Source: Treponema bryantii
GTDB taxonomy: Bacteria > Spirochaetota > Spirochaetia > Treponematales > Treponemataceae
Assembly: GCF_900113965.1 (NCBI RefSeq)
Contig: NZ_FORI01000012.1
Location: 1 to 64,000 of the forward strand
DNA: 64,000 bases
Direction: 5' to 3'
The translations under genes and the position numbers were made by a program. Positions within the stretch are counted from its first letter, which is position 1. The number at the start of each line of letters is the position of its first letter. Below, in pieces: positions 17,118-26,066 of the stretch. Under the pieces are notes generated by a model that searched no databases, was not told the origin of the DNA, and saw nothing but the letters and a program-made list of their open reading frames with translations.

Positions 17118-18119
17118 TTAAAACATAAACATTGCCTGAACAGAAGCAAACAGTCCTTTGTACATATCTCCGGCTTCAGTTGAGTTCACGTATTTTTTTC
17201 CATCAAAATTATATCCGCCTTTAAGTGTTATAAACGTTGCACTGATTTCTCCATAGGCAGAATAATACTGATATCTAATTTTTGTTTTATCAAGAAGTAT
17301 TGTTGAAGCAGATTTATTCATAACACCCGCAGCAACATAAACAAGCTCATTTGCCTTAGTATTCTTAAACGGATAATAAACAAGAGCACAGTCAAAAGTA
17401 AGATCTCTGATTGAAGAAAAGCCTGCAATTCCACAGCTACCTTTTACATGAACAATTGATTTTGGAAAAAGTGTAAGCTGCAAAGATGGTAGACCAAGTA
17501 TAGAAATTGTGCTGGAGAAGATTTTGTTATTATAGTTAAAGCTGAACATTGGAATTGCAACTACATAAATCGGGAAATCCTTAATCTTAAATCCAAAATC
17601 CCCTACTATAATTCCACCTCCAAGTAAAAAAGAAACATTTTCTTTTTTTACAAACTGTCTGGTATAAAAAAGCGCTCCTGTAACAGACTGAATGCTCGAA
17701 AAAGGAATCTCACTTCCAGAAGCAACCATACAGGCAATTGTATTTTTTCCAAATCCTACAGAACCGAGAACGTTTGCATTATGAAGCCTTCGGATATTTT
17801 CTGACATAAGTCCTGCAGTAAAATAATCCATTGAATAACCAGCTCCAATTGCAATTGAATCTGGTTGAGAAGAAACTACTCCAGGGTTCTTTATTCTCAT
17901 ATACTGAAGATTCAGTGATGGCGAGAGAATAAAATCCTTCTGTTCCAACTGCAAAGTCTGAAAACTGAATGCTGGAATAATATGATTTTGAAAATCCTTT
18001 ATTACCGCCGGAGTCTCAGTTGCATTTTCCACTACTGTAGTTTCTTCTTCTGCTTCCTGCGCAGTAACGGTAAAACTCAGACTGCACAAAGAAACAAATA
18101 ATACAAATATTTTTTTCAT
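17118..18119 (-). CDS. Outer-membrane beta-barrel-like protein
   Basis: About 333 aa, not recognised as a named family. A signal peptide (MKKIFVLFVSLCSLSFTVTAQ) is followed by alternating hydrophobic/polar strands, Gly-rich turns and a C-terminal aromatic residue (QAMFMF), the usual marks of an outer-membrane barrel. The ATG at 18119 gives the best signal peptide; an ATG at 18134, directly behind the stop of the acetyltransferase gene, adds five residues and would give translational coupling. Position between a hydrolase/acetyltransferase pair and an MFS-uxaC pair suggests a role in passage of uronides or glycans, but this is only context. Confidence 0.65.
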   Translation of the reverse strand: MKKIFVLFVSLCSLSFTVTAQEAEEETTVVENATETPAVIKDFQNHIIPAFSFQTLQLEQKDFILSPSLNLQYMRIKNPGVVSSQPDSIAIGAGYSMDYFTAGLMSENIRRLHNANVLGSVGFGKNTIACMVASGSEIPFSSIQSVTGALFYTRQFVKKENVSFLLGGGIIVGDFGFKIKDFPIYVVAIPMFSFNYNNKIFSSTISILGLPSLQLTLFPKSIVHVKGSCGIAGFSSIRDLTFDCALVYYPFKNTKANELVYVAAGVMNKSASTILLDKTKIRYQYYSAYGEISATFITLKGGYNFDGKKYVNSTEAGDMYKGLFASVQAMFMF

Positions 18120-18134
18120 AATCGTCGAATACAT

Positions 18135-18617
18135 TTATCTTTCAATTTTTCTGCGATAAACTCTGGTTTTTCCGTTCCAGCGGCTGGTCATTTGCTGCCA
18201 GTACGTAAAACCATATTTTTCGTAAAGGCCAGTTTCACCGGTTGAAATATAAACATATTCTGAGTCCGGATACGCTGTAACTGCAAGCTTCATACAGTGT
18301 TCAATAATCTGCCCCATCAGGCGGCGGCCACGGTAAGCTGCAACTGTGAACACAAAACCAATCCATGGATGAAGATCAGTATCAATTTCATCAATATCAC
18401 AGAAGTTTGCAAAAGCCGCAACAGTTGGAACTCCATTTTTAAGCTTTTCATCATCTACAAGAATCCACATTGTGCCATTTCCAAGTGTTGAATGGAAAGT
18501 TCCTTCTTTAAGCAGCTTTACCAGAAGAGGAATTGCACTCCAGTCTTTCTGCATATTCTCAAGCTGTTTTAAGATTGCATCTTTATTTTCGTATGCGAAA
18601 AAATCAATTATTTTCAT
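18135..18617 (-). CDS. GNAT-family N-acetyltransferase
   Basis: A 160-aa acetyl-CoA-dependent acyltransferase. The acetyl-CoA loop is visible as VAAYRGRRLMGQIIEHCMKLA (R-G-R-R-L-M-G in place of R-x-x-G-x-G/A), followed by the C-terminal GLYEKYGF motif typical of GNATs (Y-x-x-x-G-F). The substrate cannot be deduced. The gene starts inside the last codons of the hydrolase gene (4-nt overlap), so the two are translationally coupled. Confidence 0.85.
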   Translation of the reverse strand: MKIIDFFAYENKDAILKQLENMQKDWSAIPLLVKLLKEGTFHSTLGNGTMWILVDDEKLKNGVPTVAAFANFCDIDEIDTDLHPWIGFVFTVAAYRGRRLMGQIIEHCMKLAVTAYPDSEYVYISTGETGLYEKYGFTYWQQMTSRWNGKTRVYRRKIER

Positions 18618-19702
18618 TCTGCCACCTCATCATACATTGCAACAATTTGATCAAGTAATTCTTCATTTGGTGTATGACACCAGATCTCACGATCAATATT
18701 TTTATTCAGATATTCAGCTTTTTCTTTTATAAAGCGTTCCTGATTTTTCTTGTCTTTATAATCATAATCAAGGCTTGAAAAATACTCATCAAACTTTTCA
18801 TTAAAATCATTTATATAATCAATTCCTTTTTGTGAACGCAGAATAAATGAATGTCCCTTATCCTCAGAAAGCACAAAAGTAAAACGCGGATTGTCCTTAA
18901 ACTTTTTGTAGTAAATATTATAACCGTAAGAAGGAGGCACGGTTGTATCATTCTTACTGTGAATTACCATTATTTTTGCGTCTGATGATTTAAAGCCTTT
19001 AACACCGCTGGCAAAAGCATACTTTCCATATTTTGCAGCTTCAAAAACAACATAGAACGGAAGGAACAGTTTTACAGCACCGCCTGCAACTTTTTTTCCA
19101 CCGGCTTCGAACATTCCAACCGAAGTATTAAAGCCTGCAACCTCTGCAACAGCCTTTACCTCAGGATGATAGGCAAGCACACTGCTTACACTGAATCCAC
19201 CCCAGCTGTGTCCAAAAAGCATAATCGGAAGAACCGGAAAATTACCGCTGTCTTCAATAAATGAAATTGCATGATCAAGGTCGATTACACCCTGCGGCAT
19301 TCCGCCTACAATTCCATCTTTGCCTAAGCCTTCACTTTCATCATTACCGGTTGCGTCATAAGCAAAAACAAAATATCCGTTCTTTGCAAAATGATTAATA
19401 CAATCCATGTAAGAATTATGTCCGCCACCACTGAATCCGTGAGCAACAACAACTATTCCTTTTTTTGTGTCGTTTCCGATTTTGTAAAGATAGCCTGTAA
19501 GAGTCTGACCTTTATTAGATTTAAACTGATATCTTGTTCTGGAAAGGCCTGTGTAGTCTTCAATATAAAGTTTTTTAGGCTCATAAGTTGTGAATCGTTT
19601 ACAGAAGTTTGATTTGTAAGCGGCCAGCATTCCAATCCAGAGGCCAGCAAGAATTAAAATAACAAGAATTGCTAAACTGATTTTTAAAATTCGTTTTTTC
19701 AT
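18614..19702 (-). CDS. Membrane-anchored alpha/beta hydrolase
   Basis: A 362-aa serine hydrolase with an N-terminal membrane anchor (residues about 8-30, LKISLAILVILILAG). The oxyanion region is AHGFSGGGHNS, the nucleophile elbow GHSWGG, and the acid/His come from HSKNDTTVP (Asp) and EDKGHSF (His), so the triad is complete. Candidates are peptidases of the S9 group or esterases/acetylxylan-type enzymes; the substrate is not deducible. SD gaggg precedes the ATG by 4 nt. It heads a co-directional run: hydrolase, acetyltransferase, barrel protein, MFS transporter, uxaC. Confidence 0.85.
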   Translation of the reverse strand: MKKRILKISLAILVILILAGLWIGMLAAYKSNFCKRFTTYEPKKLYIEDYTGLSRTRYQFKSNKGQTLTGYLYKIGNDTKKGIVVVAHGFSGGGHNSYMDCINHFAKNGYFVFAYDATGNDESEGLGKDGIVGGMPQGVIDLDHAISFIEDSGNFPVLPIMLFGHSWGGFSVSSVLAYHPEVKAVAEVAGFNTSVGMFEAGGKKVAGGAVKLFLPFYVVFEAAKYGKYAFASGVKGFKSSDAKIMVIHSKNDTTVPPSYGYNIYYKKFKDNPRFTFVLSEDKGHSFILRSQKGIDYINDFNEKFDEYFSSLDYDYKDKKNQERFIKEKAEYLNKNIDREIWCHTPNEELLDQIVAMYDEVAE

Positions 19703-19770
19703 AACACCCTCATAGAATATTGTAGTGATTAAACTGCAATTATTCTATGGGGTATGTAATTTTGCTGATA

Positions 19771-20745
19771 TTACATGAATCTGTGTGTCCAGCTCAAAGC
19801 AAAGCGCTGGAAGTACCATTCACGGCCTGTCTTTTTAAGATAAAGTGATTCACCGGCTTTTTCGTATTCTGCATTCAAGCTTCTGCGGCTTGAAAAATCA
19901 AACAGACAGTACAAATCATCTTTTTCACCAAACTGGAACTGCATTACAGGGCTTACGTTTACTGTAACAAAAGCACCGTCATAGTTTTCATCAAACTTAC
20001 CGTAGTCTGCTCCATCATAATGACCACCAGCCTTTACCATTATACCAGCAAGATGAAGAGGAATTGGCATCTGATATCCAAGAATTCCCTGTGCCTCGTA
20101 CTTCAAACCACGAGCCTGATTTGCACCACACTGCCATTCATAAATGCTGTCTGCATCAAGTCCGGCAATTCCAGAATATGTTGTGCTGTAAGAAGCAAGA
20201 ATTACAACATGGCTCCAGTCTCCAGGAATCAAAGCACCTGTATCAAACTGGAAAGTTGCAGATCCCCATACATCATAATAAGGATGATCAAAAGTAGAGA
20301 TTGCTTCATACTCGCAGGTTGTTTTATTCAACTCACAAAGACCTTCAATTCCACCGATATTCCAGCCCCAGCCTACTGCACCGCCTACCTTAAAAACAAG
20401 GAAAGGAACTGGTGTAAACTGTACGCTTGCTTTTGGCTTAACAGAAATTGGAGTAACTTCAATGCCACCGCCAAGAACTACATTAGCATCTGAAACAAGC
20501 CAGTTTTCTCCAAGTGGAGTTGCAATTTTGTAGTCTGCACCAAAAGTAACAGCACCCTCGAGTCCGCTGTAAGCACCTGTGATTGGCGCAAAATGAGAGT
20601 CTCCTGTTATGCATTTTGATTCAGGATAGTAAGCTGCATCTGTCTGTAAAAATAATGAAAGTGATGTTTTTTCTTCTGCAAAAAGTGAATGTGAACAGAT
20701 AAGTGTGATTGCAAGAATCACTGAACTGATAATGTGTTTCTTCAT
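19771..20745 (-). CDS. Exported porin-like outer-membrane protein
   Basis: A 324-aa protein with a signal peptide (MKKHIISSVILAITLICSHSLFA), Gly- and aromatic-rich amphipathic strands and a C-terminal WTHRFM, consistent with an outer-membrane barrel. I do not recognise the family. The start at 20745 is set by SD agaggtaa; the frame is open further upstream but that part lies in the promoter. A 31-bp perfect palindrome overlaps the -10 box, so expression is probably under a dedicated repressor or activator. It has no close operon partner. Confidence 0.65.
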   Translation of the reverse strand: MKKHIISSVILAITLICSHSLFAEEKTSLSLFLQTDAAYYPESKCITGDSHFAPITGAYSGLEGAVTFGADYKIATPLGENWLVSDANVVLGGGIEVTPISVKPKASVQFTPVPFLVFKVGGAVGWGWNIGGIEGLCELNKTTCEYEAISTFDHPYYDVWGSATFQFDTGALIPGDWSHVVILASYSTTYSGIAGLDADSIYEWQCGANQARGLKYEAQGILGYQMPIPLHLAGIMVKAGGHYDGADYGKFDENYDGAFVTVNVSPVMQFQFGEKDDLYCLFDFSSRRSLNAEYEKAGESLYLKKTGREWYFQRFALSWTHRFM

Positions 20746-20758
20746 AAAATTACCTCTT

Positions 20759-20812
20759 ATACTACTGATAGTATTACTATCAGTAGTATAAAGCAATTTC
20801 AGAAAAAAGCAA
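20759..20812 (-). promoter_or_regulatory. Promoter overlapped by a 31-bp perfect palindrome
   Basis: Minus strand -35 TTGCTT (20807-20812), 16 nt, -10 TATACT (20785-20790). The palindrome at 20759-20789 has two perfect 15-bp arms (atactactgatagta / tactatcagtagtat) around one central base, overlaps the -10 and runs to the SD. This is the layout of an operator; a homodimeric HTH regulator is implied but none is adjacent. Confidence 0.75.
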
Positions 20813-20823
20813 ATAATTATTGT

Positions 20824-21495
20824 TTATTTTGAGGCAATTCTCTTATTCAAAGCCCAGAGGCCAAGTGATAAAAGCCATGCGATAAATACGAGAAGTGGAA
20901 TTACAATCCAGATTGTGTTCAAACCAAATGCAAGGAAGCCGTACCAGTCATATACAGGATCTGGCTTTCCATCCTTAAGATGAAGAAGAACATTTGGTGT
21001 ATAGAAAGAAGCATAGAGTGCCATTGGAATTACACCGGCAAGGTTGAACTTAAATGGAGTCTTTTCTGCACTTTCAAAAAAGATAAAGCTGATGATGCAC
21101 AAAAGAGGTGTAAGCAAATGCATAAAAAGATTTGAATTCATAAAGAGAGAAAAATAACCTTTTGATGAAGTTGGTGCCAGATAGAAAACTGTAACGAACA
21201 TTGTAAAGGCTACTGCATCGGCTGCGGCAAGCTTTAAAAGATAAAGCCAGGTTGGAAGCTTTTCACAATTCTTTCCGGCTGGGCCGCATTTGAAAATAAT
21301 GTAGATAAGAGCAACAATTGCAGCAAGAAGATTAGACTGGATTGTAAAATATCTGAAGGATTTGAAATTCTTTTCTGAGAGGACTGTGATGTCCTGCATA
21401 AACTTAAATCCAATTACCAGACTTATTGTTGCAAAAATTGTAAAAGCAAGAATAAGAACATTTAACACAAGCGCTGCTTTCTGACGTTTGTTCAT
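20824..21495 (-). CDS. Polytopic membrane protein of unknown function
   Basis: About 223 aa with six or so hydrophobic helices (first at residues about 9-29) and a basic C-terminus (NKRIASK). Its organisation resembles the Pr6Pr/FAR-17a/AIG1-like integral membrane group, but only loosely, and I do not assign a function. The ATG at 21495 has SD caggag 6 nt upstream; the open frame continues to 21561 but that stretch contains the uxuB terminator. It stands between the palindrome-controlled porin gene and the uxuAB operon and is probably transcribed separately. Confidence 0.65.
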   Translation of the reverse strand: MNKRQKAALVLNVLILAFTIFATISLVIGFKFMQDITVLSEKNFKSFRYFTIQSNLLAAIVALIYIIFKCGPAGKNCEKLPTWLYLLKLAAADAVAFTMFVTVFYLAPTSSKGYFSLFMNSNLFMHLLTPLLCIISFIFFESAEKTPFKFNLAGVIPMALYASFYTPNVLLHLKDGKPDPVYDWYGFLAFGLNTIWIVIPLLVFIAWLLSLGLWALNKRIASK

Positions 21496-21535
21496 AAAAA
21501 CTCCTGAGGGACCGAATAAGGTCGTAAAAATAGAC

Positions 21536-21566
21536 AAAAAAATGGTTGCACGAATGTGCAACCATT
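21536..21566 (-). terminator. Terminator of the uxuA-uxuB operon
   Basis: Minus strand aatggttgcac / gtgcaaccatt (11-bp stem, 4-nt loop) followed by seven T, 18 nt after the uxuB stop. Confidence 0.9.
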
Positions 21567-21583
21567 TTTATTAATTTGGCCTA

Positions 21584-23158
21584 TTATATCTCTTTAAGAG
21601 TTTTTCGAACAGTACCCACGCCAGAATTTAATTTTGCAAATAATTCTTTTACGCTTTCTGCAAGACCTGCTTCAAAAAGGTCTACACCAAAAATCTCTTT
21701 ACGGTGTAACAACGAATCGATGTCTCCCGGCACATACTTCTTGCACTCTTCCAGAAGAGGATCAGGGCTCAGTTCAAACGGTTTACCATCATCACCAATT
21801 CCTGTAAGGTAGCGCAGCCACAAAGCAAATACAAGAGGAATTACCTTAAGGTCTGCAATGTTCAGATCACTGCGACCGAGATAGCCCTTAATTGTTTCGC
21901 CAAAGCGGATGCTCAATTTCTGCGAAGTATCACAGGCAATGCGCTGAGGTGTATCAGGCATGAATGGATTTGGAATACGGATATTTACAACCTCATCAAT
22001 AAAATCGCGAGGCTTAATGATTCCAGGGTCTACTACAACTGGAAGTCCTTCTTCATAACCAAGACGCTTTACAAGACGAAGCAGATCTTCATCCTTCATT
22101 TCATCAGCAATCAAAGTGTAACCAAGAAGACAACCGCTTACAGCAAGGAATGTATGAAGAGGGTTCAGACAAGTACAAACCTTCATCTTTTCTACCTTGT
22201 CTACAGTAGCACGGTCTGTAAAATACAAACCAGCCTTTTCAAGCTCAGGACGTCCGTTAGGGAAGCTGTCTTCAATAACAAGATACTGACACTCCTCTGC
22301 ATTTACAAAAGGAGCAACATAAGTTTTCTTAGAAGTGATTACAGGCTCCAGCTGCTCAATGCCGTCATCAGCCAAAATCTTTTCGATCTTAGCATCCGGA
22401 CGTGGAGTGATTTTATCAATCATAGTCCAAGGGAAGCTTACCTTGCTTGCATTGTTTACATAATCAAGGAAGCCTGGCTTACATACACCACGGTTTTCCC
22501 ACTCTTTTGCAAACTCGTTTACGGCTGCATATAATTTATCACCATTATGAGAACAGTTATCCATACTCACCATAGCAATTGGAAGTTCTCCGTTTACATA
22601 ACGCTCGTGAAGCAGAGTCACAACCTTACCAATATATGATTTAGGGAGCACCGGTCCCTGAGCGAAATCTTCTTCAACACCAGGCATCATAACGCCGGCT
22701 GCATTACGAAGAAGGTAGCCTTTTTCTGTGATTGTAAAAGTTACCATCTGAAGAGAAGGCGCACGGAAAATCTCACAGAGGCGAGCCCAGTCTGCTTCGT
22801 TATCTGAATCAGCAGCAAGAGCTTCCATGATTGAACCAACAACAGTTTTTTCAACCGAGCCGCTGCTCTTCAAAGTTACAAGTGCACCAATGTTGTCATG
22901 AGGACGGTACATCTTTTCGATGATTTCGTAATCATAACCTTCAGCAACAACAAGACCACGGTCAAGAACACCATCATTCAAAAGGTTCTGAACAACATTT
23001 GCCTGGAACGCACGGAAAATATTTCCCGCACCAAAATGAATCCAGAATGGCTCAGCCTTAGTTGCAGCCTCAACAGCTGCACGGTCAAACTTTGGAAGAG
23101 AGTATCCTTTACTCTCCCACTCTGCAGTATTTTTTATTCCGTCTTTAGTAAGTTTCAT
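21584..23158 (-). CDS. uxuB: Fructuronate reductase (mannitol dehydrogenase family)
   Basis: A 524-aa NAD(P)-dependent polyol dehydrogenase-family enzyme. The N-terminal dinucleotide-binding domain carries the family's FWIHFGAGNIFRAFQANV; the conserved C-terminal domain includes VSMDNCSHNGDKL, FPWTMIDKITPRP (the catalytic Lys region) and CLNPLHTFLAV. Family members reduce fructuronate, tagaturonate or mannitol precursors. The neighbouring uxuA fixes the likely substrate as D-fructuronate, giving D-mannonate. It lies 51 nt downstream of uxuA with a family-A repeat between them, and is followed by a terminator. Confidence 0.9.
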   Translation of the reverse strand: MKLTKDGIKNTAEWESKGYSLPKFDRAAVEAATKAEPFWIHFGAGNIFRAFQANVVQNLLNDGVLDRGLVVAEGYDYEIIEKMYRPHDNIGALVTLKSSGSVEKTVVGSIMEALAADSDNEADWARLCEIFRAPSLQMVTFTITEKGYLLRNAAGVMMPGVEEDFAQGPVLPKSYIGKVVTLLHERYVNGELPIAMVSMDNCSHNGDKLYAAVNEFAKEWENRGVCKPGFLDYVNNASKVSFPWTMIDKITPRPDAKIEKILADDGIEQLEPVITSKKTYVAPFVNAEECQYLVIEDSFPNGRPELEKAGLYFTDRATVDKVEKMKVCTCLNPLHTFLAVSGCLLGYTLIADEMKDEDLLRLVKRLGYEEGLPVVVDPGIIKPRDFIDEVVNIRIPNPFMPDTPQRIACDTSQKLSIRFGETIKGYLGRSDLNIADLKVIPLVFALWLRYLTGIGDDGKPFELSPDPLLEECKKYVPGDIDSLLHRKEIFGVDLFEAGLAESVKELFAKLNSGVGTVRKTLKEI

Positions 23159-23178
23159 AATTAATCCTCTGAAAATAC

Positions 23179-23203
23179 GGTGGTTGAGCCTGTCGAAACC
23201 ACC
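23179..23203. repeat. Palindromic repeat family A, copy 4 (short)
   Basis: ggtggttgagcctgtcgaaaccacc, 25 nt, with the outer GGTGGTT / AACCACC arms kept and the central hairpin mostly lost. It lies between uxuA and uxuB. Confidence 0.75.
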
Positions 23204-23209
23204 GGAACT

Positions 23210-24316
23210 TTATCTATACAGTTTCACACCTGAACGATCAATTGACTTCTCGCAGGCTTCCCAGAGCCCCTGAAGATAGCAGGCACCAAGAGCGCGGTCA
23301 TACAAACCGTAACCTGGCATTGCCTTCTCGCCCCAGATCATACGACCATGGTCAGGACGGATAATACCATCAAAACCTGTTTCGTACAGAGTCTTAACAA
23401 TCTTGAACATATCAAAAGAACCAGTACTAGAAAGGTGAGCAGACTCCTGGAAGTCGAGAACAGGATCATCAATAGCAGTGTTAAATTTAAGGTTGCGAAC
23501 ATGTGCAAAGTGAATGCGTCCCTGGGCAGCCTTAATGAATTCGCAAAGGTCATTTTTGCGGTTAGTTCCATATGAACCAGTACAGAAAGTCAAACCGTTG
23601 TGAGGATTGTCTACAGCCTTGAGCATGCGGCAAACCTTATCCTGACTAGTGATGATGCGAGGAAGACCAAATACAGGCCATGCAGGATCATCCGGATGAA
23701 TAGCCATATCAATATTGTATTTATCGCAGACAGGCATAATAGCGTTAAGGAAGTAAACGAGGTTATTGAAAAGTTTTTCCTCATCCACACTCTTATACAT
23801 TTCAAAAAGCTCTTTTACGCGGGCCATACGCTCAGGTTCCCAGCCAGGAAGAATAAAGCCGTTTGAATCCTTATCAATAGAAGCAAACATTTCTTCCGGT
23901 TTTACGCCATCAATAGCCTTAGAGTTGTAAGCAAGAACAGTAGAGCCGTCTTCACAAACGCGTGCAAGCTCAGAACGAGTCCAGTCGAAAACAGGCATAA
24001 AGTTGTAGCAAACCATGTGGATATCTTCCTGACCAAGGCGCTCCAAAGTCTTAATGTAGTTTTCGATGTATTTATCGCGGTCACCGCCACCGATTTTAAT
24101 GTCATCGTGAATATTTACACTTTCAATACCGGCAATCTTAAGACCAGCATCCTGTACTTCTTTTTTGATTTTCTGAATAGCAGCAAGTTCCCACGCATCG
24201 CCAGGAACAGAATCGTATAAAGTTGTAATAACGCCGTGCACACCCGGTACCTGGCGAATCTGCTGCAAGGTTACGGAATCAAATCCAGTTCCGTACCAAC
24301 GTAAAGTCATTTCCAT
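23210..24316 (-). CDS. uxuA: Mannonate dehydratase
   Basis: A 368-aa TIM-barrel enzyme that dehydrates D-mannonate to 2-keto-3-deoxy-D-gluconate. Recognisable parts are MTLRWYGTGFDSVTLQQIRQV near the start, AGIESVNIHDDIKIG, VCYNFMPVFDWTRSEL, MAIHPDDPAWPVFGLPRI (metal-binding His), FCTGSYG, HFAHVRNL and IRPDHGRMIWGE near the end. The length is normal. The start has SD gaggg; an internal ATG two codons on is also possible. Strong promoter TTGATA-17-TATACT lies upstream. It is the first gene of the uxuA-uxuB unit; KDG kinase and aldolase are not in the window. Confidence 0.95.
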   Translation of the reverse strand: MEMTLRWYGTGFDSVTLQQIRQVPGVHGVITTLYDSVPGDAWELAAIQKIKKEVQDAGLKIAGIESVNIHDDIKIGGGDRDKYIENYIKTLERLGQEDIHMVCYNFMPVFDWTRSELARVCEDGSTVLAYNSKAIDGVKPEEMFASIDKDSNGFILPGWEPERMARVKELFEMYKSVDEEKLFNNLVYFLNAIMPVCDKYNIDMAIHPDDPAWPVFGLPRIITSQDKVCRMLKAVDNPHNGLTFCTGSYGTNRKNDLCEFIKAAQGRIHFAHVRNLKFNTAIDDPVLDFQESAHLSSTGSFDMFKIVKTLYETGFDGIIRPDHGRMIWGEKAMPGYGLYDRALGACYLQGLWEACEKSIDRSGVKLYR

Positions 24317-24367
24317 TTATGAACCCTCGAATATCTGAAATATTTATATCCAGTTTTTTATGATTTC

Positions 24368-24396
24368 AGTATAGCATCAGTCAAACGTTTTATCAA
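24368..24396 (-). promoter_or_regulatory. uxuA promoter
   Basis: Minus strand -35 TTGATA (24391-24396), 17-nt spacer, -10 TATACT (24368-24373), about 50 nt before the ATG. No clear operator palindrome was seen. Confidence 0.7.
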
Positions 24397-24439
24397 CTAA
24401 AATACTAGCATACAAGTTTAGATTTTAAAATATAGGTAA

Positions 24440-24562
24440 TTTAACGGACGTTCCCCTCCCTCCGGTCGGGTCGCTACGTCCGCCATTCCGCTTCGCTCCA
24501 GCCTCCGCACTCGCTCACTTCATTCGCTCGCTTGCGGTGGCCGCCTTCGGCGTGGCTCCCAT
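24440..24562. repeat. GC-rich block 2
   Basis: About 120 nt of GC-rich sequence with pyrimidine-rich runs and small hairpins (ccctccggtcgggtcg, ccgccttcggcgtgg), sharply different from the AT-rich flanks. No coding frame is convincing. It sits at the 3' end of the TonB-like operon and is probably an inserted repetitive element. Confidence 0.45.
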
Positions 24563-24564
24563 CG

Positions 24565-25647
24565 CTAACGTTTGACAATTGTATAATCGAAAGTTGCAGT
24601 TGCTGTATAATCTGCCGGCTCAAAAAGCCAATCAAGTAACTGACCAGTAATTTCCTGCTTTATAATTTCTTTAAATGCAGAAGATGGACTGATAATAACT
24701 CCAGAGACATTTCCTTTTTCATTAACTTTGAAAGAAATAGAAACTGTTATAGATGCATCAATAGTAGCTGCCGCCTGAGCAGAAAGATTTATTACAGGAC
24801 TCGCAGGTTTAATCAAAGCACGAGATCTGCCGTTTGACATTTCAATTTCAACCTTACCGCTACCGCTTGTTTTTGCTTTAGCGTTTGTTTCAGATTGAAC
24901 ACCATTAGCTGCATTTCCTTTGAAAGTTGAATTCTTAATTCCCTGAAGTGCACTTGAAGTTGAAGAAGATGCAGTTTGAGAACTGTTTTTTGAAGAGTTT
25001 GATGAACTGGTTACTTTTGAATCACTAGATGAAGCTGCAGTTCCAGCAGAACCAGAAAAAGCAGGTGCATCACTCTGAACAGTTTTCACTGGTGTTGTGG
25101 CTGAAGTTTCCTCTTCATCATCATCAAAAGAAGACCAGTCAAACTCTTTTTTAGAAGTCTGCTTTGTCTGCTTAGCGAAAGCTTCCATTGGATCTAATGC
25201 ATATTCAACTGGCTCTGCAGGCTTTTGTGTTGCTGCAGGTTTTGATGTAGTTGAAGCCTTTGCAGGTTCTTTCTTCGGTTGAGTCTGAGTTTTTGGTTTT
25301 GGTGTTTCAACCTTTTTAGGAGCTGGTGTTTCAACAGTTTTCTTTACAGGTTCCGGTTTAGGTGCTGGGGTCTCCACTACTTCGGCAACAGCGACATCGG
25401 CAGCGGCAGCGCTGGATGCAGCCTGTTCAGCGGGAGCCGGAGACTCTTCTGCCTTCTGAACAACAGGTGTACTGGAAAGCACAATCTGCACTTCCTTATA
25501 TTGCTTCTTAGGCTGAGGCTTAATCACAAAAGAGAAAATCATAAAAAGCAGCCAGAACAGAACGGTGCCGGCGAGCGCAAAAAACTCGCTGGTATTTTTG
25601 CTTGAACTGTCCGGACCTAAAACAGGCTTTCCTCTATAATTAATCAT
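24565..25647 (-). CDS. TonB-like energy transducer
   Basis: About 360 aa. A single N-terminal membrane helix (about 15-35, FFALAGTVLFWLLFMIFSF) is followed by a long periplasmic Pro/Lys/Ala/Thr-rich arm (about 60-160, PAPKPEPVKK-type repeats), a Ser-rich linker, and a C-terminal beta-rich domain (about 285-360, INLSAQ...FKVNEKGNVSGVII...WLFEPADYTATATFDYTI) resembling TonB/TolA C-terminal domains. It would carry the energy of the ExbB/ExbD motor to an outer-membrane partner, most simply the beta-barrel encoded three genes upstream. The ATG at 25647 overlaps the exbD stop (ATGA), so the two are coupled. Confidence 0.8.
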   Translation of the reverse strand: MINYRGKPVLGPDSSSKNTSEFFALAGTVLFWLLFMIFSFVIKPQPKKQYKEVQIVLSSTPVVQKAEESPAPAEQAASSAAAADVAVAEVVETPAPKPEPVKKTVETPAPKKVETPKPKTQTQPKKEPAKASTTSKPAATQKPAEPVEYALDPMEAFAKQTKQTSKKEFDWSSFDDDEEETSATTPVKTVQSDAPAFSGSAGTAASSSDSKVTSSSNSSKNSSQTASSSTSSALQGIKNSTFKGNAANGVQSETNAKAKTSGSGKVEIEMSNGRSRALIKPASPVINLSAQAAATIDASITVSISFKVNEKGNVSGVIISPSSAFKEIIKQEITGQLLDWLFEPADYTATATFDYTIVKR

Positions 25648-26057
25648 TTTTCTGCCGTTGTCCTCAGATTTATAACACAATAACCGCTTTCGCGAATTAC
25701 ATCAAAAATCTTTACAATAGTTCCGTTGGTAACTTCAGAGTCTGCTTCAAGAGAAACAGGGAACTCTTCTTTCTTTGTTGTACCAGTATCAAAAGTCAAA
25801 AGTTCTTCACCAAGACCAGTCATAGAAACTTCTTTATCATTAAAATACAAAGCACCATTACTGTCTGCAGTAATAGTAATTCCCATAAGGCTTGTAGATT
25901 CTGCAGTATGACTCTGAGGAAGATTCAGCTTAATTCCAGGCAAGGTTGCAAAAGTTGTAGAAACAAGGAAGAAAAGAATCAGCTGAAATACAATATCAAT
26001 CATAGGAGTCATATCAACGTTAGAACGGATACGCTCCCTTTTAGTTTTCAGTTTCAT
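25644..26057 (-). CDS. ExbD/TolR-family biopolymer transport protein
   Basis: A 137-aa motor subunit with one N-terminal membrane helix containing the essential proton-path Asp in the motif NVDMTPMIDIVFQLILFFLV, then a periplasmic ExbD domain with LPQSHTAES and ITADSNGALYFNDKEVSM. It forms the ion-driven stator with ExbB in the inner membrane. It starts 9 nt after exbB and overlaps the TonB-like gene by 4 nt. Confidence 0.93.
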   Translation of the reverse strand: MKLKTKRERIRSNVDMTPMIDIVFQLILFFLVSTTFATLPGIKLNLPQSHTAESTSLMGITITADSNGALYFNDKEVSMTGLGEELLTFDTGTTKKEEFPVSLEADSEVTNGTIVKIFDVIRESGYCVINLRTTAEK

Positions 26058-26066
26058 AAGATGCTC

